The notes under the pieces were generated by a model. That model was given only the letters and a program-made list of their open reading frames with translations, did no database searches and was not told the origin of the DNA. The position numbers and the translations under genes are program-made. From Anastrepha obliqua (lineage: Eukaryota > Arthropoda > Insecta > Diptera > Tephritidae), in the NCBI RefSeq assembly GCF_027943255.1, contig NC_072894.1, positions 132,423,601 to 132,487,600 on the forward strand: a stretch of DNA of 64,000 nucleotides, in the 5' to 3' direction. Below, piece by piece: positions 1 through 8,171 of this stretch (within the stretch, counting starts at the first letter, position 1; each line of letters starts with the position of its first letter).

Positions 1-1760
1 TCAGAAAAATTTAAGATCATAAAATAGTTTTCCCAAAAATGAACAAAAAAATAAAATTATTTTCGAAAAAATAAATATACAGGGAAAAATTCAAAATTTA
101 TTGATACGTCTTCTTTCGGCTGTGATTTTTTATAGTTCCCGGCTGTGTGAACGATGAAGTAACGAAGAACTTTCGAACAGTTGGAGATCATTAATAGGAC
201 TGTCATAGACATCTGAATTTTCAAGAACCAACGAAAATTCGCGTTCTTTTTATGAAGAAATAGTCCGCAGGGTTCGCGGTAAAAATTCAATAAAATGTGT
301 CTTCCATAGAAAACCGGTAGAAACTGACTCATTTAAAAGGCGTTAATGGAACCGTTATGAAAAACAAAATATCAAAAATATGCACCTTAAAATTAAGTGA
401 GTTGTTCAGCCTTAGCCGCCAAAATTAGATTGCCAATAAATTTAGAGGGAGTTCACAATCTATAGCTGCAGCACTGTGGAGTGAACTCAGAAGGTGTGGT
501 CAACATCAGGCCGTTAACTGGCTCTCAGCAGTTTTGAAGAAATCAGCCGATTTGCTGACGTACTATAACAGGGGATGTGAGAGCGGTTTGTTTACGTCAA
601 AACTGAGATTGTGTTGGTGATATAAGAAAAAGTATGCGCAGCCAATGCTCATATGACTTCGTTTCCGTTTGACCAACGACTGATCAGAAGAGCTTAAAAA
701 TACGTTTGAAATGAGCGGCTGCCGAATCCCTTATGACGTAGCAGTCAAAGTTACTTTCACAATTTCGCCTCGGGTGAACAAATCTTGTAATCTATCATCC
801 TTGTAGCTGCAGTACTTATTCAAGAAATAATATATTATACCATTCCTCTAAACTATGCAGGGTCTACACTCGTGTCTTTAACTCGTACAATTTTTTACGC
901 CTGAAACTTTTTTAATTTATTTTTTGTTTTACTTATTTTTACCCTCGAGGCCGAGAGTTCAAACTATTTCCTGTTTATCAAATCGCTAGAAATCCAAGCT
1001 TATATGGTTTTAAAACAAACATTTTTTTCTTTACGCGAAATTTCTTGGAAACAAGGAAATCTGCATGTTTTCTGCACCATTTACATAAAATTACCTACAG
1101 TACGTAGGTAAAAGTCTATGCAAGCAAATTCGGATGCGCAAACTTCCAAGAAGGAGATGACAAATAACTTACATAAACTGCTGAAATTTGCCGCATGTCT
1201 GTCTAGTTGAAAAACATGAATTCAAGTCACATTGTCAAGCCGCGTGTTACGAGCCTTCCATTATGTCCGCTCCTTGTAAAACTCTTTTCAAACATCTTAC
1301 GCTGTACTCTGACATATGTACATACATACATACTATATGCTATGTAAGTTGCTGCGAAAAAATTAGTTAACTAAAATTTCTCTGAAATTTCACTTAGATC
1401 TTTTTTATTGGCCGCTTGCGCTAAGTTTACTGCCCTATTACGAGAGTCGAGTGAACAACTATAAAAAACGTAAACAGCCATACGAATATCTCATATGTAA
1501 ATTGATGTGTGTATGTGCACATTTACTTATGTATATGTGTATATGTCTGCATTCAATTGGCGTAATAGCGGTAGGAGCGATTGCTACTCCGTAGCTTCCG
1601 CAGTAAAACGCAATGCTCCCACTTACAGCAATAGACATTGCACTCGATGCAATGAAACAACAACAACGAGCAATGTTAAAATGCAATCAATGAAATTGTA
1701 AAGCTGTCTACAGACTTCGCAAGAGACATAATCAAATTACATACTTAAGTGTATACAAAT
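1..1760. other. Non-coding AT-rich DNA, nothing recognised
   Basis: I see no gene here. The longest open frame (57-332, minus, 91 codons) has no recognisable motif. A CATACATA microsatellite lies near 1318-1332 and a GTATATGTGTATATG tract near 1530. The stretch 440-800 is slightly less AT-rich than its surroundings and could be an old repeat I cannot classify. Confidence 0.5.
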
Positions 1761-1822
1761 GAGCGATTGCATATCAAGTGATCGAAATATTTTGGACATT
1801 GTCGACGTTTTTCTGAAAATTT
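1761..1822 (+). repeat. Short dispersed repeat, copy 1
   Basis: About 60 bases beginning GAGCGATTGCAT and running through AATATTTTGGACATTGTCGA to a TTTCTGAAAAT end match 52322-52392 (GAGCGATTCCAT, AGTATTTTGGATACTGTCGT, TTTCTGAAAAT) at most positions. Two copies 50 kb apart imply a dispersed repeat. The flanks stop aligning quickly, so I cannot name the parent element. Confidence 0.5.
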
Positions 1823-2100
1823 GTTTAGTTGCTGGAAGTAAAATGAAAATTAAAAAAAAAAAATTAATAATTGTGCGATTTATCTAATGTTGAAAATGTT
1901 GGTATAGATTTTTTTAAAGCGAAATATCTTCGCATCTCTTTAATATTTTTACAAACTTTTTTCTGTGTTTTGTAAATTTTTTAGATAAAATATATTTAAA
2001 AGAAAACTGGTTTGTTGTTTTTCGGAAATAATTATGTATTTTTGTACAGAATTTTTGTCCTATTTGAAAATAGCGCCCTCTCTCCGATTTGTTTCATTAA

Positions 2101-2360
2101 CACTAAACCTACCGGTATTTTCCTATTCCTACCAATGTGGGTCAAATGACCCGTCTTTAAAATATTATATATATTATTAAGATCACATATATTTCTCGGT
2201 AAAACAATTAGCAAGAGAAGAGTAAATCTTGAAAAATACATTCGATGTATTTTTTAATAAAAGTCGTGAAGGCAAACGACGATTTAATAATGTCATTTCT
2301 AAGAACTTCTGACAAGAAGTTTAAAATGGGTCATTTGACCCGTCCATGGTAGGTTTAGTG
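2101..2360. mobile_element. TTAA-flanked MITE (260 bp, piggyBac-like target)
   Basis: The element starts CACTAAACCTACC and ends GGTAGGTTTAGTG, a perfect 13-bp terminal inverted repeat, and is bounded on both sides by TTAA (2097-2100 and 2361-2364). TTAA duplication is the signature of piggyBac-superfamily (also Kolobok) insertion. Just inside each end is a 14-bp palindrome, GGGTCAAATGACCC at 2139-2152 and GGGTCATTTGACCC at 2328-2341. There is no coding capacity, so it must have moved with a transposase supplied in trans. Perfect TIRs and TSDs suggest a fairly recent insertion. Confidence 0.85.
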
Positions 2361-2595
2361 TTAATAGCTGCTCAATTTGCTCAATGAAAGTTCCTGAAAG
2401 TTTAATAGTGGGGTTCCCAATGCTTTTCCTCTTACCCTTATGGTCAATTTTCTTCAATGTACTTGTTGTTTTAATAGCATAAAGCCTTCTTCATATATTT
2501 GTGGTGAATATGGCGGATTTGTACAGTACTTGACCGGTTATACTCGTAAGTCTGGGTTGTTCTGCTAATGTGAGTATTTTAGTATTTCTCATGTT

Positions 2596-2715
2596 CAGTG
2601 TTGTTGTTGTTGTCTGTTGGAGTAGCATAAGCATTGCATCGGAGTGACAGTACTTGGACGGATACAAATCCTAGTAGTTCCGGTAACATAGAGCCGTCTG
2701 TCGTGGGAGCTTCAA
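2596..2715 (+). repeat. Dispersed 120-bp repeat, copy 1
   Basis: Begins with a GTTGTTGTTGT tract followed by AGTAGCATAAGCATT, GGAGTGACAGTACTTGG, TTCCGGTAACATAGAGCCG and ends near CTGTCGTGGGAG. The same ordered blocks recur at 22760-22860 (minus), 41340-41405 (plus), 47302-47400 (plus) and partly at 7937-8005 (minus). No coding content is visible. It is probably a short non-autonomous repeat or a conserved piece of a larger element. Confidence 0.55.
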
Positions 2716-2803
2716 ACTCAGTGACAAAAAATATTATTTTCAAAACATAAAAATACCTAAAAATATAATTTTTTTCCATAAATTAATATACATATATTTT
2801 TAT

Positions 2804-3103
2804 AATTGGCGCATACACCCTTTTTGGGTGTTTGGCCGAGCTCCTCCTCCTATTTGTGGTGTGCGTCTTGATGTTGTTCCGCAAATGAAGGGACCTACAG
2901 TTTCAAGCCGACTCCGAACGGCAGATATTTTTATGAGGAACTTTTTCATGGCAGAAATACACTCGGAGGTTTGCCATTGCCTGCCGAGGGGTGACCGCTA
3001 TTAGAAAAATGTTTTTCTTAATTCGTTGTTTCACCGAGACTCGAAACTACTCTCTTAATTCCGAATGGTAATCACGCACCAACCCATTCGGCTACGGCGG
3101 CCG
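2804..3103 (-). repeat. tRNA-derived SINE, copy 1 (near full length)
   Basis: Read on the minus strand this starts GGCCGCCGTAGCCGAATGGG (A-box-like), continues through a degraded B box in the region 3030-3052, and has a tRNA-unrelated body including GCAATGGCAAACCTC, TTTCTGCCATGAAAAAG, GAGTCGGCTTGAAAC and ACACCACAAATAGGAGGAGG. Copies at 4208-4417, 51800-52089 and 55503-55716 share the body. Copies 2 and 3 share the head, and 47222-47243 is a head fragment. Pol III internal promoter boxes plus a shared non-tRNA body define a tRNA-derived SINE. It abuts the DD41D mariner at 3115. Confidence 0.8.
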
Positions 3104-3228
3104 ATATATATGTACAGGGTAGGCCATTTAAAGCGGGCCCATCGGGCAACCCTATAACTTTTGACAGGAACGTCAGATCGACTAATGACATAGCGCGTTG
3201 GAAGCGTCAGTCCAAGACAATTTTTACC

Positions 3229-3330
3229 ATGGAGCAGTACACTCCAAAAGAACGCGCTGAAATAATTCAGCTTTACATCCAAAATAACTTCTCAATTGTG
3301 AAAACTCAACGTGCGTTTAAAAAAAAAAAA
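3229..3330 (+). pseudogene. DD41D mariner transposase, N-terminal fragment
   Basis: The frame opens MEQYTPKERAEIIQLYIQNN and continues about 14 residues to a lysine run, then meets a stop. The position, about 115 bases inside the left TIR, and the E-R-A-E-I-I-Q-L-Y pattern are typical of the start of mariner transposases just before the first helix-turn-helix. The frame is cut in an A-rich tract where the inserted DNA begins. The continuation (helix-turn-helix) is found 1.5 kb downstream at 4833. Confidence 0.7.
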
Positions 3331-3481
3331 TACCAGTCTAACGGTTAGACGCGATAGAAGTGAAACCTTCCGTAAAACAAACTGAGAGAGAATGAGACGA
3401 AAGCAGCATTAGGGGCGGGATAATTATAGGTTCATTATAATATTGCTATAAAGTTCATATTTTATTTTCTTCATTTTATTA
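3331..3481. other. Unassigned DNA inside nested insertion
   Basis: This 150-base stretch between the broken mariner N-terminus and the endonuclease relic contains GAGAGAGAATGAGACGAAAG and AGGGGCGGGATAATTATAGG. It is probably the terminal part of the Helentron-like fragment that follows, but no terminal signature can be confirmed. Confidence 0.35.
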
Positions 3482-3830
3482 TTACTCATCCTCAATGTTT
3501 TCAATTGCAACAAATGATACGAGTGACTTTTGATAGCTAAAATATGATACAAATGCTTTGGTTTCGATGTTGTCAACATATCTTTGAAATACCGCGTCAA
3601 ATGTTGTTTTTGATCGTGTTGTCGATTCAGTGCGATTGTTACACATTTTTAAATTGAATGTTGTATTGAGAAAGTCAATTGAAGGAACCGCTGTGTCCAA
3701 TGCAAAATTTACGTTAAAATCGCCACTTAAAATCATTGGAACTTTATCGTAATCTTTTCTAAGTATCCGCGATACTTCTGGTGTATACTTTATTAAATTT
3801 TCGTGAATGAATTCCGTGATGCTATTTATT
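3482..3830 (-). pseudogene. Helentron-type endonuclease fragment
   Basis: On the minus strand an open frame reads through ITEFIHENLIKYTPEVSRIL, then MILSGDFNVNF, later CNNRTESTTRSKTTFDAVF and VSYFSYQKSLVSF. GDFN is the metal-binding motif of endonuclease/exonuclease/phosphatase (EEP) domains. The downstream arrangement R-T-E-S-T-T, D-A-V-F and S-Y-F-S-Y-x-K resembles the EEP domain fused behind the Rep-helicase of Helentrons rather than that of LINE ORF2 proteins. Only the C-terminal part of the domain survives. No Rep or helicase motif is found in the window. A LINE APE endonuclease is the alternative, less likely in my view. Confidence 0.55.
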
Positions 3831-3961
3831 GATTTTTTTTCTGTCGATATTCACGACACTTTTCTGCATTATTTTTCGGCATAATTGCGGTAAATATTTA
3901 AAAATGAAAATATTTACGAATATAAAAATAAAAATACACACGCGGTTGCTATTATGAGCGT

Positions 3962-4076
3962 CCCCAGCAAAACCTGCGTGACCGAAACTCTAACACAATT
4001 ACATTTTTTTGAATGTTACAAACACATATGCACGCAGGTTTTGCTGGGGCGTGACCGAAACTCTAACACAATTACA
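3962..4076. repeat. Paired inverted and direct repeats at element end
   Basis: CCCCAGCAAAACCTGCGTG (3962-3980) is repeated as its exact complement at 4031-4049, and the 26 bases that follow each, beginning GTGACCGAAACTCTAACACA, occur directly repeated at 3978-4003 and 4051-4076. Such a combination looks like the terminal region of a rolling-circle or foldback element. It lies next to the Helentron-like endonuclease fragment and is probably part of it. Confidence 0.6.
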
Positions 4077-4207
4077 CATATGCACTCGTATTTGTTTGAA
4101 AATCGACTTTTTTTTTGGTTCTCCGTCACCTTTGGAAAATATTTAAACAGTAAGCAAACTTTATTCAAATATTTTCCCTCATTTTTGCATCAGTAAAATT
4201 AAACAAA

Positions 4208-4417
4208 CGCCGTAGCCGAATGGGTTGGTGCGTGACTACTATTCAGAATTCACAGAGAGAACGTCAGTTCGAATCTCGGTGAAAACACCAAAATTAAGGA
4301 AAACTATTTTTCTAATAGCGCTCACCCCTCAGCAGGCAATGGCAAAACACCGAGTGTATTTCTGCCATGAAAAAAAGCTCCTCATAAACATATCATAAAA
4401 TAAAATAAAATAAAATA
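4208..4417 (+). repeat. tRNA-derived SINE, copy 2 (3' truncated)
   Basis: CGCCGTAGCCGAATGGGTTG (A box from 4213) and GTTCGAATCTCGGTG (B box from 4267) give a good internal pol III promoter. The body continues to CATGAAAAAAAGCTCCTCAT and then ends in a tract of AAAAT repeats (4394-4417). Compared with copy 1 the last ~100 bases of the body are missing. The A-rich simple tail suggests a retroposed short transcript. Confidence 0.75.
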
Positions 4418-4433
4418 ACTGTATAAAAAAAAT

Positions 4434-4739
4434 TTTTTTCTTGTGATTCGAACCAAGGATTTTGGATCGGAAGCTCACATTGCTAGTCGCTCGGCTACCG
4501 CGCCATGCTGTCGGCGCTGGCCTAAAAGTTATTTAGTTCGTCGCTACGTTTATATCAACTTATAATATAACGCTTCGTAACTAAATAACTTTTAGGCCAG
4601 CGCCGACAGCATGGCGCGGTAGCCGAGCGACTAGCAATGTGAGCTTCCGATCCAAAATCCTTGGTTCGAATCACAAGAAAAAATAAAGTTATTTAGTTCG
4701 TCGCTACGTTTATATCAACATATAATATAACGCTTCGTA
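4434..4739. repeat. 105-bp perfect palindrome with tRNA-like promoter
   Basis: Bases 4434-4538 are the exact complement of 4579-4683, a 105-bp inverted repeat around a 40-base spacer. Each arm contains a tRNA-like module, best read on the plus strand in the right arm: GCGCGGTAGCCGAGCGACTA (A box) and CTTGGTTCGAATCACAAG (B box, 4663-4672). The spacer with its flank (4528-4580, starting AGTTATTTAGTTCGTCGCTA) is repeated directly at 4687-4739 with one or two differences. It is not a functional tRNA: no acceptor stem pairing is present and the anticodon arm is unclear. It is most simply a second tRNA-derived SINE family that inserted head to head or was duplicated by inversion. Confidence 0.8.
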
Positions 4740-4832
4740 GCCAAGAGGGTCGCTTTTTTCGTTTCACTTTTTCTCAAATCACTCCCAACGATTCTAAAGA
4801 AGTTTTCACTTCAAAAAAATAAAGTTAAAAGT

Positions 4833-5385
4833 GCGCCATCCAAAAGCACTTTACAGCGTTTATACGCAAAATTTATTAACCACGGTAGTCTCAGCAATAC
4901 CAGCCACGCATCCAGACAACGTACACGACGTTCTGCTGAAAATATCGAGGCTGTACGAGCCAGTGTTGAGGAGGCTCCGCGAACATCGAGTTATCCCAAT
5001 GTTTATGCCAATCATCGAAGAAAATGACATGGAAGGCTACTGGTTCCAACAGGACGGGGCTACATGCCACACTTCACGCGCTACAATCGATTTTTTGAAG
5101 CCATTGTTCCCTGGAAGGTTGATTTCGAAAAATGGTGATTTTCCGTGGCCACCGAGATCACCAGATTTGACGCCACCGGACTTTTATTTGTGGGGTTATC
5201 TGAAATCCAAGGTATACATCAACAAGCCAAGGACTCTAACTCAACTTAAAAACAATATCCGACGCGAAATCGCCGCCATACCGGCCGAAATATTGGCCAA
5301 AACGATGGAAAACGCCGAAAAAAGGACACATTTGGCCATCAAGGCCAGAGGCAAACATTTGAAGGATATCATTTTCAAAAACTAG
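4833..5385 (+). pseudogene. DD41D mariner transposase, HTH and C-terminal half
   Basis: From 4833 one frame reads APSKSTLQRLYAKFINHGSL and ENIEAVRASVEEAPRTS, the mariner helix-turn-helix region. After about 4990 the frame shifts and the central part with the first catalytic Asp is deleted. From 5005 the second frame reads MPIIEENDMEGYWFQQDGAT with Asp in QQDG, then PRSPDLTPPDFYLWGYLKS. There are 41 residues between the two remaining Asp, the DD41D spacing of rosa-type mariners. The C-terminus KHLKDIIFKN and stop at 5385 are intact. It is non-functional because the first Asp and the linker are missing. Confidence 0.8.
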
Positions 5386-5506
5386 CTGGAACAAATCTCC
5401 TTGAATCAAAATAAATGATTTTTCATATCAACACAAAAAAAAATGTTTTTTTCAATGTTTTTTTTTTCAGAAACAAATGGGCCCGCTTTAAATGGCCTAC
5501 CCTGTA

Positions 5507-6756
5507 TATTATACTATAAATAAAAGTACTTTTTTATAAAATACAGCTTTACCACAACAGAATTGGTTTAATTCGAAGTTTCACATTTTGTACGAAATTT
5601 AAAAAATTCAACAAATTTCCATCAAGTTTCATAGCCCATTCCATTTTAATATCATAATGTGCAAGTTTAAAGTGATTCGAAATTCATATGCATTTTTTGA
5701 ACTTTTTTTGCTGACGGTGCTACACATTTTCGTCATCTAACGAATTCTAGACATTTTTTCATTTAAAGAAAATTTGTTGAATTTTTGTTAATATTACACA
5801 AAGTGTGAATCTTTGACTACTTAAAAAAAAACGAAGCGAAATAAAAATAGTTAAATCTTTTAAAACTAAAATGGAAGTGTCATTTTCAATACATGTACAT
5901 ATGTATGTTGTATTGCAAATACATATGTGTGTATGTATGTACATATGTATGTGTGAACGTGTTATATAAAGTGGTTGATATAGTAACGAAATCATAATCA
6001 TATTGAGTATTGGTTCATCGAAGTAACCGCAACTAACGTCATTTTATTCTTATCTATGAGTACTTACGTACGTGCATATATAGATGTAGATGTAAATATC
6101 ACTCATAACAGCATATTTACATGCATGCATACGCGCATATATACATACATGTAAGACATATGTCTGTAGCTGTGCCCCCAACATACAGCCGCTGTACTGA
6201 GGCGAACAAAGAAAGCGTACGAAGAAAGTTGCATTGAGTTGTTTGCAATTAGTCAACTGCATTTGTATGTCCAAACATATGTACATACATTTCAACGAGG
6301 AAAAGCTAAACGTAAAACGTAATGCACCGCAGTAAGCTGAAATAATTGGCTAAGCAATGTGGTGGGTATTAGTTGTAGTTGGTATTACACAAAACCCGGT
6401 AGCGAGTTGGGTCGCCGGTGCAATGTGGTGAAAGAGAAACAATGGAAAAAGTGTGTATAATTTCACTTTCATGCAGCGAATTTCTCTCTATTCCGATGCT
6501 ATGAATTGCAAAATTTATTTAATCATCAATTGTCTTCAACGATAAGCGTTGGTGACGTCTACGTAGCGCTACTTTGTAGTGTGACTAGGCTAAATTACTG
6601 TACGCATTTATTTGTGTGTATGTACATACTTATATGTATGTATGTGTGTAGAAATGCCCGTGTGTATTTCTTTACCCGCAGTCACATCTCTGCGTATAAA
6701 TAAATACATATGTAACGCACGTACATATAAATATATATATATGAATTGCACGCACT
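5507..6756. other. Non-coding AT-rich DNA with microsatellites
   Basis: No gene is visible. GTATGTAT/CATATGTA microsatellite runs occur at about 5885-5955, 6065-6150 and 6615-6650, which explain the threonine/tyrosine/histidine-rich short open frames here. Bases 6300-6500 are less repetitive and unassigned. Confidence 0.5.
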
Positions 6757-8171
6757 TTAGGGTGGTCCATTTGAGAGTAGAATCTTTTTCTTTGCAAAAA
6801 AATTTCACGGAATTTTAGGTATATTTAATAACTTTAATATATGCATATATAATAAATAAGTATCTACTTTGGATTTGTCATTTTTAATATTAATAATGTT
6901 ATTAATATCTAATAAAATTGCCAAAAAAAGTAGGTATATAATAATTTGAATGCTTGTTTATTTAATTTAATGTGAGATTAAATTTAAAAATCAAATGATT
7001 AATTTTAAATTGTTTTATTTTTTAGTTCATAGCTTCACAATATTCTTGGAAAAGCGAGTAGAGTCACGCACTTCATGCACAATATTTTGTTCGTATCTAT
7101 GAGGCCTTGCCGTTTTGCGTCGACCACTTACGACGGTTTTTTTCACGTAATATAGTTTTCGAAAATGTGATTATATTAGATTGTCCACGGAAAATATTCA
7201 AAGGGATATCGTCTTCGTCTGGAAAACAGGCTGCAGAAGATTTTCGTCTACACGTAGCTCCCCCAAATCATACCTAAGTTCGTCAATCGCACCATCATCC
7301 TCATCCGATCCAATGGTGTCATCGACCCCAGCCAGAAATTTTTCAACTTCCACGTCATTTAATGAATATTGTTTTGTTGTATTAAACTAAATATGTATAG
7401 TATACATACATATAAGACACATGAGAATAAATCTAAAAAAAAAAATACTTTGTTAGCAGAAGTCACACAAAAACATTGTTCTTTGTTGTTGTTTCAACAG
7501 TAATAGAAGTCCCGTCAGTGTAGGGTATTTCACCGGCCGTCTTCGTCTGGCTCACCTAAAGGTAGGCCCAGGAAACAAGCTGTTTCGACGGTTGGGTCCA
7601 GAGGGAGAGAGGTGTTAGATGAGTAGGTTTAAGGGGCCATGTGAAGAGGTGGTTAGTGTCACATGCCGACTATGTTTGGTATGTCGGGGTCAATTCTGGA
7701 TAAGTATGAGTTTAACCTGCTACAGTATCCAGAACGTAGTTGTGCCAGTGTTACACGTGTTTCAAGGGGAAACTGGAGCTCTTAATCTGCAATAGGTGGT
7801 GGTTGGTCTCCGATTACGGCATTCACAGGGCCGGGAAGGTGGTGACGGTCTCCCGGTGAATGTCGTTTATTGACTGTATAAATACTGTCTGGTCCAGTAG
7901 ATTTCTGTCAGTTTTGTCCTGGATCTCATCGGTAGACGATCATTCCCATGGCAGCCGGTTCTACGTTACCGGAATGACTCGGCTTTTTCCCGACTAAGGG
8001 CTGCCGCCCCAGTAAACTAGCCTTGTCTAGTGAACAGTGAACAGTCTTTGTTCGTCGTTTCGATGAATGCAATTATTTTGAGAAATACCCCTTTCATTGT
8101 TATTTTTAGAACCCTTGTATGTATGCAAGCGTTGTTCCTTATTTCATAAAGAAAAATGTGATCCACCCTAA
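6757..8171 (-). mobile_element. Possible DNA transposon (1.4 kb), degenerate
   Basis: TTAGGGTGGTCCATTT at 6757 is matched in inverted form near 8155-8171 (GTGATCCACCCTAA), giving imperfect inverted ends of about 9 to 16 bases. Inside on the minus strand (about 7196-7362) an acidic open stretch reads NDVEVEKFLAGVDDTIGSDE and then DELRYDLGELRVDENLLQP before a stop. Acidic N-termini of this kind occur in piggyBac-like transposases, but I cannot identify a catalytic domain. The interval 7490-8060 is markedly more GC-rich than its flanks, as expected for younger inserted DNA. No clear target-site duplication was found. Confidence 0.35.
7937..8005 (-). repeat. Dispersed 120-bp repeat, partial copy
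   Basis: Read on the minus strand this includes GAGTCATTCCGGTAACGTAG followed by AACCGGCTGCCATGGGAA, matching the right-hand half of the dispersed repeat at 2596-2715 (TTCCGGTAACATAGAGCCG, CTGTCGTGGGAG). It lies inside the possible 1.4-kb element. Confidence 0.45.

Larger units (their letters stand above)
3115..5504 (+). mobile_element. DD41D mariner element, split by nested insertions
   Basis: Terminal inverted repeats of 28 bp bound this element: CAGGGTAGGCCATTTAAAGC starts at 3115 and its complement ends at 5504, with TA on each side (3113-3114, 5505-5506), the target of Tc1/mariner transposons. Transposase reading frames lie inside at 3229-3330 and 4833-5385. Between them sit a Helentron-like fragment, a SINE and a palindromic tRNA-like element, so the original mariner was perhaps 0.9 kb (already internally deleted) before being invaded. 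Both TIRs are essentially intact, so the whole 2.4-kb composite could in principle still be recognised by a related transposase. Confidence 0.85.

Noticed and set aside
4611..4680. Possible tRNA gene
   Set aside because: A and B boxes are good, but the acceptor stem does not pair and the anticodon arm is not canonical. Same module occurs as an inverted copy, so it is a SINE head.
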